NCBI GenBank assembly: GCA_950295325.1
Contig: OX485805.1
Span: 15,921,501-15,985,500, forward strand
Length of the DNA: 64,000 nt
Reading direction: 5' to 3'
Source of the DNA: Polytrichum commune
Lineage: Eukaryota > Streptophyta > Polytrichopsida > Polytrichales > Polytrichaceae
Numbering within the stretch: position 1 is the stretch's first letter; every line of letters begins with the position of its first letter. Below, one piece after another: positions 1 to 10,748 of the stretch. The notes under the pieces were generated by a model, which was not told where the DNA came from, searched no databases, and was given only the letters and a program-made list of their open reading frames with translations. Made by a program: the position numbers and the translations under genes.

Positions 1-66
1 GGGGATTTTTTTACACCATAAGTGTTTGCATGAAGCGGAATAACCCGATTTGTGTGTAAAAGAAGT

Positions 67-466
67 GGAGGCCAAGGGGGTGGGAAGGTGAAATGGGGAG
101 CTTAGAAGGTAATTATCCAAAGCACTGCAAGGCCCTCATAAAGGCGAGAAAATGTTTGGATTGATTTTCTTTTCACATTTCTAAATATTTGTTTCCATGT
201 GAGTGGAATGGTGGCCGTTCCAAACCATGCACATCAAAAGTAAATTTTTAGTATTTGGAAATTTGGAAAAATATTGTACTGTAATTACTTTTTTGAGGTT
301 GTGAGCATAAATTGCATGTAGAGAGGAGGAGGCCAAGGGGGTGGGTTGGAGGTGCGAAAATGGAATGGAGAGCTTGAGAGGGAGGTTAAAATGTGAATGT
401 GGTTCTCGGCAATTTCATTTTATGGCGTAAGACAATACTATAGGGCTCTCACAAAGGCGAGAAATT
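67..466. repeat. imperfect tandem duplication, about 260-bp offset
   Basis: The blocks starting near 67 and near 329 share the same series of words: GGAGGCCAAGGGGGTGGG, then a purine-rich stretch with GGAGAGCTT, then a run ending in ACAAAGGCGAGAAA or ATAAAGGCGAGAAA. The copies have diverged by substitutions and small indels, so this is an old duplication. No open frame is shared. Function unknown. Confidence 0.55.
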
Positions 467-3013
467 GCTAGAAAGTTACATTTTGATGATAAACAAATTT
501 TCCAGCTTTGTTATTGATTTTGTGTAAATGATATACATTGTTATTGGTCATGTGATGGAAGCCAATATATAACGTGTTGGGGGTAATGTAAGGGTTTGGT
601 TTAGTTGTGGTAAGATGACTTCAAGGTCCTTTGGTGAGCCTAGAATGTGATGTTGTTGCTTAGCATGAGATTATCAACATTTGTTTACATAGTAATGTAT
701 AGTCTTAAGGCCATCAACATTACACAACCCATATGGTGGACATGTGCACAAATTGTTATTGAGACCCATTTGTGGCCTTGATGTAATTTCTTTACTAGGA
801 TTTTTTGGACATTTTTTACAAGCTCAATTATTTAAATTTTAGTACTATTTTGTTGATCACTTTGAAACCCCAACATTTGTTGACTCCTTTGAAAGAAATC
901 TAAAGAATGTTGTCAAAACAATAACGTGACATACCCTTTGTGGCACTTTGACACTTCTAAGTTCATATTGTGGAGAGGTTTGACTATTTTTTGGAAATTT
1001 ATAAGTTGATGGCTCTTTTATATGGCCTCCAACCCCCTACCAAACACCCCTATAAACTTGAGGTTCAAGCTTGTTAAATCCCATTGATATTCTACCACCA
1101 CCTTCTAGAAGGCCACAAATACCAATCTAAATCAAATTAATGAAGGTTTGGCTATAATTATGATCTAGGAAATATATGTGAAAATATTGCAACCACATTC
1201 ACTACCATTATGGGGCCCATTTATTATTCAAGGTCTAATTTTCTTATCGAGAAATTGCTGATTTTTTGTGGGATTCAATCTGTCAATTTTGCACATGTGT
1301 TTTATTCAAGAGCCTTCTGCAATTTGTAAATTGAAACATATCCTCAATCAACAATATTTATACTTACAAGTTTGTGTATAATGACACTACATGGTTGAAT
1401 ATTTACATGTCCCAATTACTCTTGAGATCCATGTCTTTTCATTTTCTTTAGGTGTGCTATGTTTATATGATCCATAATTAAAGATTCGAGTAATGTAAAT
1501 TCCAATAACTCTCATCATTTTGCATGTAATTTCTAGTAATTTGAGAAGTAATAAAATAATATTCTAGCAACAAAGATTTCCTAGTACGCTTGTGGTTCAT
1601 GAAATACAAAAAGTGTCATTTATTGCACAATTTCACCGAGCTTAGGATTTTACATCTCCACTTAGTATTACAAACCTACATCTTCATGCACTCTTTATTG
1701 TCATATTCATCAATCAACTAAAGTTTATATACTCACTTAATTTAATACCTAAAAAAATTTGGCTCAATTTAGAACACACACTTAGACACACACCAAGTTG
1801 ACAAGATCTTCTTTATGTTCTACTATAGCCAAAGCCTTGTAGATACCTAATCCAAGGTAAACGGTAAGACTACACATCAAAAGCCAAAAACCAAAGTAAC
1901 AAGCAAACAACAATTGTAGGCATTTGCAGCAAGTTTGAGAGCCGAAGGAAAAACATTCGTTGTCATGGCCAAGGAGAGAGCCAAGAACAAAGGTGAAGCC
2001 ACTGAGGAGGGACCACCTAGGAATTCAAGGGAACGTTGAGAACAAGACTGGAAATGCAAGGAGAAACATCCACAGGAGTAGGGACTCGGCCACATAATTA
2101 GAAGGAAGACGCGTGGTCATAGGGTACACAATCCACAGTCATAGGGTAGGTTGTGGCATTAATGTGAAAAATCTTAAACATACAAGAAAGATTATGAAAC
2201 AATAATGCCATCAGTTTGAAGAACAAATTATGAAAATAACTTAGTGCATAATAATAGAAGATGAAGAATATAGGACTAGTAACTATTGTACAAGAAAAAA
2301 GTTCCCAACTCAATTTATGTCCAAACCGGTGCTTGCTCCCAGTTGGCCAATAGACCCTTTCATGTCCGTGTGTAGCACCGACTTTCTCTTCTCTCCCTCT
2401 CATTTGTTGCTTGTTGAATCTATAGTTCACTTGGCGTGTATTTGTGCAGTGATTGATCTTTGAAGAGTAGTGCAGGGTGGACCACATCAAAAATTTGGTG
2501 CAGCAACACAACAATGTCCTTGTAAATCAATTGATAGGCTAGAGGTAAATGTGTGCAATGAACAATTAAGAACTATATGCAAGAAGTGGATCTCAAAAAA
2601 ATTCCACTGCTTGGTATCAAAAGAAGCCTAATTGCAAATGATTACCTCATTACATGCATAAATATATGTTAAATTAAGTTAATCTCGGTGTTGCATGCAC
2701 CGACATGAATGGGAGTGTAACAAACCTCTCACAGGTTTATCACCAACTTCCACACTAACATGTATCAATCAAAACGATCCTAGACCAAGTAGGTCTTGGT
2801 TTAAGCTCAACCATCCGACCATAGGAGAGAGACAAAAAGATCCTCTCTCCTCCCCCAAGCTTCCTCTTATGCCGAAGCACTACTTTTACTTTCTATTTTT
2901 ACATATAATAAAAATATTATTTTCATAACTCTATCTTTTAGTTCTATTATGAATCTTCTATCTTTGATTCTTCTAGAACTTTTTTCCACCTCTTATCTTA
3001 ATCTCATTCTTCG
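467..3013. other. AT-rich interval without recognisable gene
   Basis: I see no open frame with family resemblance, no RNA gene and no clear repeat in this stretch. The minus-strand frames at 1877-2095 and 2098-2514 are short, low in complexity and match nothing I recognise. From about 2690 the sequence changes to a pyrimidine-rich stretch that leads into the hairpin array. Confidence 0.5.
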
Positions 3014-3378
3014 AATTGGAACTATCTAATTCCAATTGGATTCATCCATCCTTCCTTCTAGTTGGAACTGTCTAATTCCAACTAAATTCATCCATCCTTT
3101 ATTCCAGTTGGAACTGTCTAATTCCAACTAGATCTATATATTCATTAAGAATTGTCTAACTCCAATGAATAACATTCATCTTTCCAATTCTGGAGTGGTC
3201 TAACTCCAGTGCACCTCATCGAGAGTTGTCTAACTCATGTGCACATGTTCTCAATATGGAATGGTCTAATTCTAATGCACTATATGTGGAGTTGTCTAAC
3301 CCCAATGCACATGTTGTCAATTTGGAGTTGTCTAACTCCAATCAATCCATCTTTAACTAGGAGTTGTCTAGCTCCCAT
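3014..3378. repeat. array of ten degenerate 20-24-bp hairpins
   Basis: Ten short dyads follow one another with 32-47 bp between starts: 3014, 3060, 3106, 3144, 3190, 3221, 3254, 3286, 3322 and 3357. Each has the form (N)GGARTTGTCTAAYTCC(N): a 6-10 bp stem around a conserved GTCTA-like loop. The stems covary. GGAACT pairs with a TTCC arm in the first units, GGAGTT with AACTCC in later ones, and AGGAGTT with AGCTCCC at 3357. Linkers between stems recur as ATTCATCCATCC in early units and ATGCACATG in later ones. The unit has therefore been copied in tandem and drifted while the dyad was kept. It may belong to a retroelement leader or LTR, but no flanking ends were found. Confidence 0.75.
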
Positions 3379-4364
3379 CATCCTCTGCTTACACACTGGC
3401 ACATGTGGTTAGAATATTCAATCATCCATCAATATTTGTAATTACTTTACAATGACACTATTGTCGATGACTACGTGTCCATAAACCCAACCTCGTCATC
3501 ATGGTATACATAAGATATTACATTGTCGATTAGCCTCGTCGTTGAGGACGCCTCGTCGTCGTAGGATGGCAACTAGGTGTAGTTACTTTACAGGGAGACT
3601 ATTCTCTAGGCTTATATTAATCACGTTATATCGAACTTCAAGGTAAGGATATTGCATGCCTTTTTGGGAGGTGGACTCTATATTCTCATTCCCTACATAT
3701 AGTGATTGTCATTATTGCTCCTTGAAGGATGAGGCATATTGTACATTCTCATAAGCAATTTAAAAGTATGTTTTCAAGGGTTGTGAGGGGGAGTCATCTT
3801 AGAATTGTTACAAAAGAGAAGTTATGAGATACTATCAAAAGACCACATCTATAAGATTGAAATTTTTTTTACAATTTTTTTTAAAAAAAAAATCCTCTCA
3901 TGTTGAATTAAATGTAATCATATCCAATGTCAACATAATATTAAATAAAAGTCTCATTGTTTTGGTGCGGAACTTGATGAGATTTGCTGCAGTCAGTATA
4001 GTCCATACAACGATGGGAAGTTGCAAAACATTATAAGTCCTTCAAGTGGCACAAGTGACAAACTGTGGCAAAATGTGTGGCAAATTGTGTTGTGAAACAC
4101 TTCATAAAGCATAGAAGATGGGTATTAATGGATTTTCTTGATTCTGAAGCTTTCAGAGATGAGAGACAATTTCAACAGCTATGCTTCAAATTTGTCTTAC
4201 AAATTTATTTCACTTTCTAGCAAGATATTAATATCCACTTGACGTTGACACTCCCATTTAGCCATCAAGGGACATTTGAATATAATGTGAAAGCACGCCT
4301 ATTGCACTGGGGAAATTTTTACTGCAGCATGCCAAGGTAAGGCAGGATGCCAACTATCTGATTT
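3379..4364. other. noncoding interval
   Basis: This holds CGTCGT-rich sequence near 3520-3570 and a G-rich run at about 3785-3794 (GTGAGGGGGAGTC). That run resembles the polypurine tract of plant copia elements, but no LTR is visible next to it. The open frame at 3824-4036 is lysine- and phenylalanine-rich because of homopolymer A and T runs, and is probably not coding. Confidence 0.4.
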
Positions 4365-4446
4365 GGGCTAACCAACCCATACACTTGTTCCTTGTGGGAT
4401 ACCTACACCCTTGCCTCCAAGGACCACTGTACAAGTTGGTTAGCCC
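4365..4446. repeat. 82-bp inverted repeat (hairpin)
   Basis: GGGCTAACCAAC at 4365-4376 is answered by its exact reverse complement GTTGGTTAGCCC at 4435-4446. A second weaker pair lies inside (CCTTG near 4390, CAAGG near 4418). It may be a small MITE remnant or a transcribed hairpin. No target-site duplication is obvious. Confidence 0.6.
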
Positions 4447-5800
4447 CCGCCCCAACAATCTCACCACATCATATAAGTTATGTAAGCAAAACCACTATTT
4501 ACTTACGGTAAAGACCACCTCTCCTCGGAGGGTTGACAACATTTACTTGTCCAAGACCTGGGCAGAAAGGCCCACGGCCACTGTCAAATAGTCGGTTGAC
4601 AATGAGCAAATTTAGTCATAACCAAAGCAACAAAGTAAATACTAGCTTAACACAAAAAGATTCAAAAGGCCAAAGCTATGAAGATTGTTTGGAATGACTG
4701 GTGGGCAAACTGTAAGAGTTCACATTGCTGAAATCGTTTTTACAATGTGGGCACCTGAGACAAGCGCAAGTTCTACACTTGTTCTGCTTCAAGTAAAATG
4801 TAGACATGAGATTACAGTGAGTAATGACTTTACTGCTCTTGTGGCTTACCCTACTGAATTGCATAGACAAAATTCCCTTCCTTCCTGCTTACAGGCAGAT
4901 ATCGCAAGGAAGAAATGTCCACAAAAGGTTCCCCTAACTTACAACAGACAGCGTGGCCGAACTGTGCACATTCGTACCAGACCTGGCCCACTTCCTGAAA
5001 TTTCAGCTCGTGGCAGCTCATTTCAAGTTAATGACTAAGTCCGCGGAGTGGTCTGTCTGATTCCTACAACTTCCGTCATGTGCCAACCAGGACCACATCA
5101 ATACTTTACGTAACGATTCACGAATTCCATACATTTTGCGGTGATGAATCGGAGATTCTACCTTACCATGCTGTGGATGGACGTTACATTAGACACCAAT
5201 TATTTAATTCAAGGGTACTGGAAATTGTGTGGCAGGTTCATGTGGTGTGTGGTACTGATAACTACTGGCATATAATGTATGTACTATTTAAGTACCCCAC
5301 TTAAAGCCAAAACTTATCCATCTTCGTGAATGACTCCCAGTCTGCGACAAACTAGTCACCAGGATCTCCACATGGGCCACAGATAGTGTACTAGGCTAAC
5401 TTATGTGTGGCTATGATATGATACTCTTTATTGATTAGTGTCTCTCAATATGCCAGAGACACTAGAGCACATGTGTTAATACAAGGCACTTTAAACTAGT
5501 AACAAATATGTGCCTATACTGCTATTAATAACTGTAATTGGTGTACCTCACCGTGTTGGGCCTACTGTTGCTAACGGTGGAATGTTTAAGAACTGTCACT
5601 ACTGCAACGATCAGCTCTTATCTCCAACTGCATTGTAAATGGACAAAATTATGTAGAAATGTTGCCAGGTACCACATCTGGGGAGGCCGGATTTTTGTAT
5701 TCAGTCGAGAGCTCCAGGTTGTAGAAGAAGGTGCCGGACGTGCATTTGTTGATCGTATGTTGCAAGAACACACATGTATATCATCCCAGAGTAGTTATCT
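4447..5800. other. noncoding interval, closer to 45% GC than its surroundings
   Basis: The base composition is more even than in the flanks. The open frames here (for example 4685-5038 and 5080-5304, + strand) have no recognisable domain. I see no inverted termini that would define a transposon. It could be part of an unrecognised noncoding element that extends to about 6250. Confidence 0.35.
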
Positions 5801-5883
5801 TTAGAGTCGTAGACTCCTGTGATGAGGGATTCAAGGTGCACTTCGCACCTCATGCAAGACATCACAGAGGCCTACGACTCTAA
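5801..5883. repeat. 83-bp long-stem hairpin
   Basis: Three nested stems line up. TTAGAGTCGTAG (5801-5812) pairs with CTACGACTCTAA (5872-5883). CTGTGATG (5817-5824) pairs with CATCACAG (5860-5867). AGGTGC (5834-5839) pairs with GCACCT (5845-5850), leaving a five-base loop. A 4-by-4 internal loop separates the outer two stems, and the inner region is asymmetric. The shape resembles a small foldback element or a precursor hairpin. I cannot tell whether it is transcribed. Confidence 0.7.
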
Positions 5884-6399
5884 GGCTATCTACAGTGGGA
5901 GGGTTTAGAAGTCGAATTACTGCAACAATGTTGTTCCGGAATCATCGTTTCGTACCGCAAGATATTTTGCCTCCACGCCAGCCAGTGCCAATCTGTCTAA
6001 ACACGAATTAATGCAGTCTGGGACAAGGTTAAGATGTGCCATAACTGAATGGCACAACTTCAGCCAAATAACCACAAGCTTTGATAAACACGGTGCAAGC
6101 AATCGAGGGGCACACAACAAGCCCCAGACGCATGTGCCCGAACGCGACTGCTGTAGGCTGTTCCAAAACATAGTCCACTTCCAAAAAATAAATAAAATCG
6201 AATTTCAGTCTATCAGCAAACAACTACTGAATTTTTATCAGGCTGCAGGAGAATAGCACGTCTAATAGAGCAGTGCTCATTACGTCACAAAGAATTTCAG
6301 CTTCAGAATTGGTAGTGTTGGCAGAGTTTGGAATATGGGGAGAAGCAGGAGGATGGGGTGCTTTACTACGGGAGGTGGACTACATGTGATAGATCATGC

Positions 6400-7090
6400 T
6401 TAGTGATTCACATTCTCAGCAAGCTGCAGCAAGACAGACATCATAGTAATTGTAATTAAAAAGTCGAAATGAGAACGCACTATCAGGAAGTCCCCGCACG
6501 AGCACTGGATATTACAGAAAACATCAGTTCTGGGTAGAATGATTTGTCCGCGAGGCACACACGTTCGCAGACTCCCAGGAAAAATGATGGACTCGTCTAT
6601 CAAAACAGAACATCTTACCCCCACCAACTTCTTATGCACAGCTCTACGTGTGCAAAGAAACAAGTCCCTAACAAAAAGGTCTGATCTGCACACATGACCC
6701 ACCCATGAGTCATCCATATTCGTCATCATGTGCCGGGCGCTGTTTAGTGATTTACATTCTAAGTCAGCAGGCTGCAGCAAGCCAAACGTAACATCAACAA
6801 TACTCTCGAAACAACATACTAACCACACACTCATAAAGTTTAGACAGGAAACGAAAACAAAAGAAAAGAAAAACCAGTACTCCTTAGAGCAGCAACTACA
6901 AGACTCATCCCCGAGGCGAAAATGTTCACATTCACACAGACTAACTCGTCTTGTCTACCACCACACAACATCTCACCCCCCGCAACTTCCTTGTTAAGAG
7001 CTCTACATATCCAACGAATTAGCACGTTACAAAGAATCAAATCAAGTGCCTACTAACAAGAAGGTCCGATCTTCTCTCAGACCACCCACC
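6400..7090. repeat. diverged tandem duplication, about 346-bp offset
   Basis: Two blocks, about 6400-6712 and 6746-7090, share order and wording: TAGTGATT(C/T)ACATTCT, then GCTGCAGCAAG, then an AGCTCTAC word, and finally AAGGTC(T/C)GATCT followed by a CACCCACC word. Between these anchors they differ by many indels. The open frames on either strand do not correspond between copies, so the unit is probably noncoding. Confidence 0.5.
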
Positions 7091-7639
7091 CAAGCTACAA
7101 GTTGCATTGAAAGGCTGAGGGGGTGAGGAGTTCCTGCAACCACACTACGTTAAGTAGCAGGGACACATGGGCACCACACACACATGAGATGGAAGCAGGC
7201 AACGAAGGAATGGTGGAGCAGGAACTGGAAGGAGTGCTAGAGATACGGCATGTTGACGCTATTATAGTGGTCTCGGTCGGATGAATGTATGTTAAACTGA
7301 CTGTGTAGTGCGATCCACAGAGATCAACAAGCCCGGCTGCTGTCGACAGACCAGGGGAAGGTCTCTGCCGGGCAACCTGTGACCAGGAGCCATGTGTCGA
7401 ACCCCGACAATACCGTCGCAAGTTGGAACGTCGTCCTGATGGGAGGGATCGAAGTATGGTACTTAGGGCCTGACCGCACCAGAGGTGCTGGCCCGGGACC
7501 CGATACGGCCAAGCCCTAACCCAGAAGCTCCCAACTGGGTAGGGGGGTTAGCCGGTCCTTTATGCCGCACCGGCTGGGTCTGTGCCGGTGACCCAACGTT
7601 CATCCAAATTTTTCGATCGTTGGCTCTCCGACCGTCCGC

Positions 7640-8123
7640 CATGGCTAACTTAGGAGCTCCATTTCTCTTTCTCTCCTCCATCCCTCCCTTCAGCACTCCG
7701 TGCATCATCTCCTGCTCTCCACCTTCAATGAGAGACACTTCGGGTTTTTTTTAGAGCCCTATGGCATTCTGTGGATCAGTTTCGCTTTCTAACCTCCGTA
7801 TCTCCCTTTCATCACTAATCTTCACCTCTTTCTACTCTATGTAATTAATTAGAGACCTCCCGTGCTTTTTTTGATCCCTATAACTTCGTTCTTTCTCGGA
7901 ATCCATCTTTTGCTTGCTATTTTCTTGGTCGGTGCCCTAGCTGTGGATCGGATCGAAGGAAGAAGAGCGTGTTCGAAATTGCAGGAGTGGAGGGCATTTT
8001 GGTCATCGCCGTGGACCTCAGGATAGGTTGGCAGGGCATTGGAATTGTGAGGGTTTGATCTGGTAGAGAGGGCTTGATTTTGAAGTCTGGGCGGAGTGCG
8101 CAGCTAATCTGCGCGGTGGAAAG
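7640..8123 (+). promoter_or_regulatory. CT-rich promoter/5' leader of the SCAMP-like gene
   Basis: The stretch before the ATG at 8124 is rich in CT words (TCTCCTCCATCCCTCCCTTC, CTCCGTATCTCCC, TTCACCTCTTTCTACTC). Such words are typical of plant core promoters and leaders. From about 7940 it becomes G-rich and has few upstream ATGs. No unambiguous TATA box is seen, and the transcription start is not determined. The upstream block 7440-7620 is GC-rich with repeated CCGGT words that recur near 8695-8730. Confidence 0.4.
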
Positions 8124-8180
8124 ATGGCGGGACGATATGATAGTAATCCGTTTGATGAGGATGAATTGAATCCGTTCTCT
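8124..8180 (+). CDS. exon 1 of a SCAMP-like (secretory carrier-associated membrane protein) gene, partial
   Basis: The 19 codons read MAGRYDSNPFDEDELNPFS. This is the characteristic start of plant SCAMPs: an MAGRYD-type N-terminus followed by NPF motifs in an acidic setting (NPF at residues 8-10 and 16-18), which in this family bind EH-domain endocytic proteins. SCAMPs are four-transmembrane proteins of the trans-Golgi network and plasma membrane. The ATG has a good context (AAG before it, G after it). The frame meets a consensus donor, GTAAGC, at 8181, exactly where the conserved peptide ends; read through, it is unrelated and stops at 8315. Known SCAMPs are about 280 residues, but the coiled coil and membrane exons are not found in the window. 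This is therefore either the 5' end of a gene with very long introns or a captured or broken fragment. The exon is undamaged. Confidence 0.7.
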
Positions 8181-8663
8181 GTAAGCAATGCAAATGCTAT
8201 CTCAGCTTACCCGAAGCTTGCTTTTGGATTGCGGAGTCTTTATCTGTATCCCTTTCCTGTATCGGATGGGTGTGAGGAAGAACCAACCCGTCGCGGATCT
8301 CATCTCGGAGAGTAATGCCGGAAACTATGAAGTTCTATAAATCTTGCTCTCCCAGAAAATTCAAGAAAGATAGATCTCTATTACAAATTCAAAGGGCTTC
8401 TCGAGGCGGATCTTGAGATTGCGTTGCTGCCGCTAATGTTGAGGCAAAGCAACTTGGCCAACTTTTTTTTCAAGAACAGTATGAATATCATTCTGTTCGG
8501 GCACTGATTTGGTATAGTTTGTGTTCTGGCTGTGAGGAAGCCAGGAAGTAAGGCTCGTCTTCATAAACTTCCAAACTCAGGCACGCAGCGAAGAACTAAA
8601 ATCCACTCAGATTGTCAATTTTCAATGTGCTGGACCTTCACAACCTTTCAAATTTCTGAGCAG

Positions 8664-8695
8664 GACCCCTCAACTTCAAGGCAGGACTGCCCCAG
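8664..8695 (+). other. weak candidate for SCAMP exon 2
   Basis: A pyrimidine-containing stretch ending in TTTCTGAGCAG precedes GACCCCTCAACTTCAAGG. If spliced to the donor at 8181 the phase is kept, and the protein would continue NPFS-DPSTSRQD. Plant SCAMPs often have DP directly after the first NPF block. Beyond about 11 codons the reading (RSGYRTGSG...) does not resemble the family, and the following CAG/GTCCGG would be a poor donor. The match may be chance. Confidence 0.2.
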
Positions 8696-8897
8696 GTCCG
8701 GTTACCGCACCGGTTCCGGGCTGGCACTCCTGGGTGCGGCCCCGCCCTTATCCTCGGAAGCTCGGTCTGATGACGATAGAGTCGTCGGCGGTGGTCATGG
8801 AGTGGTGCACTTGTTCGTGACGTAAGGAGCTATGCCGTTAGCGCCGCACTCCCTGCAGTGCCAGCCACCATTCTCTGGGGTCCCTACTTGCTTACAC

Positions 8898-8960
8898 GCC
8901 GCCCACACATACTGGTGGTGGGCAGCAGTGAACGGGCGGCCGCCAGTAAGTGTGGGCGAC
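8898..8960. repeat. 63-bp inverted repeat
   Basis: GCCGCCCACACATACTGG (8898-8915) matches the reverse complement of 8943-8960 with two mismatches. It lies just before the minisatellite in a locally GC-rich patch. No duplication at the borders is seen. Confidence 0.6.
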
Positions 8961-8988
8961 AACCAGGGAGAACCGGCGGTTAGGTACA

Positions 8989-9563
8989 GATGAACTGGTT
9001 GATTTTGAGAAACAACCCGGTTGAGGTTCGAGACTTCAGGAGAATTTGGTACCTAAAATTACAAAGATGAACTAGTTGATTTTGAGAAACAACCCAGTTG
9101 AGATTCGAGACTTCAAGAGAATTTGGTACCTAAAGTTACAAAGATGCACTGGTTGATTTTGAGAAACAACCCGGTTGAGATTCGAGACTTCATGAGAATT
9201 TGGTACCTAAAGTTACAAAGATGCACTGGTTGATTTTGAGAAACAACCCGGTTGAGATTCGAGACTTCATGAGAATTTGGTACCTAAAGTTACAAAGATG
9301 CACTGGTTGATTTTGAGAAACAACCCAGTTGAGATTCGAGACTTTAAGAGAATTTGGTACCTAAAGTTACAAAGATGCACTGGTTGATTTTGAGAAACAA
9401 CCCGGTTGAGATTCGAGACTTCAAGAGAATTTGGTACCTAAAGTTACAAAGATGCACTGGTTGACTTTGAGAAACAACCCAGTTGAGATTCGAGACTTCA
9501 TGAGAATTTGGTACCTAAAGTTACAAAGATGCACTGGTTGATTTTGAGAAACAACCCGGTTGA
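8989..9563. repeat. 77-bp minisatellite, seven full copies plus one partial
   Basis: The unit starts GATGAACTGG or GATGCACTGG and ends CTAAAGTTACAAA. Starts are exactly 77 bp apart at 8989, 9066, 9143, 9220, 9297, 9374, 9451 and 9528. The last copy breaks off after AACAACCCGGTTGA. Copies differ at only a few positions (CCCGG/CCCAG, CTTCAGG/CTTCATG/CTTCAAG), so expansion is recent or ongoing. Each unit carries a small dyad, AACTGGTT...AACCCGGTT. 77 is not a multiple of three, so it does not encode a protein repeat. It would lie in intron 1 of the SCAMP-like gene if that gene is real. Confidence 0.97.
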
Positions 9564-9960
9564 ACAAAACCTCACAAAACTTATCAAGCATTCTAGAGGA
9601 ATATAGAGAATATACCTCAAATTAATACAGAGAAAACTGAGAGTTCACGCAACATGTAACTAGTCGGACTTGGAAAGAATAGAAGTTTAACCGATCATGT
9701 CAAAAAAACCTCCATGGACAATTAGTCAAATATGATATTTAGTGTGACTTGCTATTTGGATTTACACGGTGCTATGTCCTTTTACTAATGAAACAAAATT
9801 TTACCAAGTAAAGTTGTTAATGTTTTATAATGTCCAAACTATCAATTTAACATTTGTTGGTAAAATATGAGTTGCACAATAAAAAAAATATAGCATTGCG
9901 TAATTCCACATAGTAAGCTTTGCCTAAATATCATATTCAGTGTAGTTATAGAGAGATCTG
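9564..9960. other. AT-rich interval, nothing recognised
   Basis: Plain AT-rich sequence between the minisatellite and a MITE-end fragment. No open frame or repeat of note. Confidence 0.5.
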
Positions 9961-10012
9961 AATTCGTGGCCTCCATGTAGACTCACTCATAGCGAAGGTG
10001 AAAACGTAGTGA
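9961..10012. repeat. single end of a MITE family also present at 60.9 kb
   Basis: The words GAATTCGTGGCCTCCATGTA, GACTCACTCAT and CGAAGGTGAAAACGTAGTG match, with scattered differences, the terminal inverted repeat at 60850-60890. They match the opposite terminus (reverse complement of about 61035-61083) even better. No partner terminus is found nearby, so this is a truncated copy. Confidence 0.55.
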
Positions 10013-10013
10013 T

Positions 10014-10130
10014 TTATCTCGCTTGAAATTATCCAGAAGTGCGAAATTATCTCGCTTGATATTATGTAGTAATGCGGAATTATCTCGCTCTAAATTATCT
10101 AATAATAAAGAATTATCTTGCGCATCAACG
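10014..10130. repeat. 33-bp minisatellite, four copies, open on the minus strand
   Basis: TTATCTCGC (TTATCTTGC in the last copy) recurs at 10014, 10047, 10080 and 10113, exactly 33 bp apart. Because 33 is divisible by three, the minus-strand frame 9983-10171 stays open and encodes an 11-residue repeat of the type DNSALLHNIKR with conserved D-N-x-x-L-L positions. The frame has no further domain and is flanked by noncoding sequence. A protein role is possible but unproven, and divergence between copies is high (about 30%). Confidence 0.8.
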
Positions 10131-10748
10131 AACGAGCAAGTGGCAGGACCAATGCGACCAATTGTTGCCACTGCTGTAAAGTTATTTGAAAATTTGACAC
10201 TGTTGATGGGAGCCTCCGACTGGCCTCACCACCAGTAGGTGTGGGGAGGCTATTACACCCCTACTAGCTTATTATTCCACTACAGTGCCTGCTAGCTACA
10301 TTATAGACTTCAACTTTGTCACACATAGACTAGATAGACTTGTCCACTAGGCCACACTAGGTTAGACTAGTTTGGCCGTTGTAGTTGGGACCCCTAACCT
10401 ACTGCAGTGGTGTGGGCACTTCTTCGTACAAGAATGATTATGTCATGTGAAAACGGTCATTCGCACTGTTTTAGGGGTCCTTTGGGTTGTGATCGGGTTA
10501 TGGTCGGGTCGTGGCCGTGCTTATTGTGACGGTTTGCTATCTTTCGTTCTAAGTTTGTATATTCACATAGTTGTAATTCTGGATTTGGACTTAGTCCAGT
10601 TTTACTTAAATATTAATTACAAGCACCGTCCATGTTTAAGTTGTTCTAGTAGGGAAGAATATAAAACAAACAAAGAAAAAATAGAGGACAAAAATGTATT
10701 GGTTAACATGAGTACACATTATTTGGTTTCGTGTGACATGTACTAAAT
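10131..10748. other. noncoding interval with a short dyad
   Basis: A small stem (AGCCTCC at 10211-10217 against GGAGGCT at 10246-10252) is the only structure. The + frame at 10447-10746 (99 codons) has no recognisable domain. Confidence 0.4.

Noticed and set aside
3785-3794. Polypurine tract of a copia element
   Set aside because: A single G-rich run without an adjacent LTR start or upstream integrase/RT text is not enough to call it.
5801-5883. Integron-type recombination site (hairpin with unpaired bases)
   Set aside because: No integrase or cassette context, and the sequence is plant nuclear. The resemblance is only in shape.
6400-6834. 144-codon minus-strand frame
   Set aside because: Its counterpart in the diverged tandem copy (6746-7090) is not conserved as a frame, so it is not under coding constraint.
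7330-7420. tRNA-like stretch with GTGTCGAACCCCGAC resembling a T-arm
   Set aside because: No acceptor stem or anticodon arm of the right length can be folded around it, and no A box is in place.
8989-9563. CRISPR-like repeat array
   Set aside because: The repeats are continuous 77-bp units without unique spacers, and the sequence is eukaryotic. It is a minisatellite.
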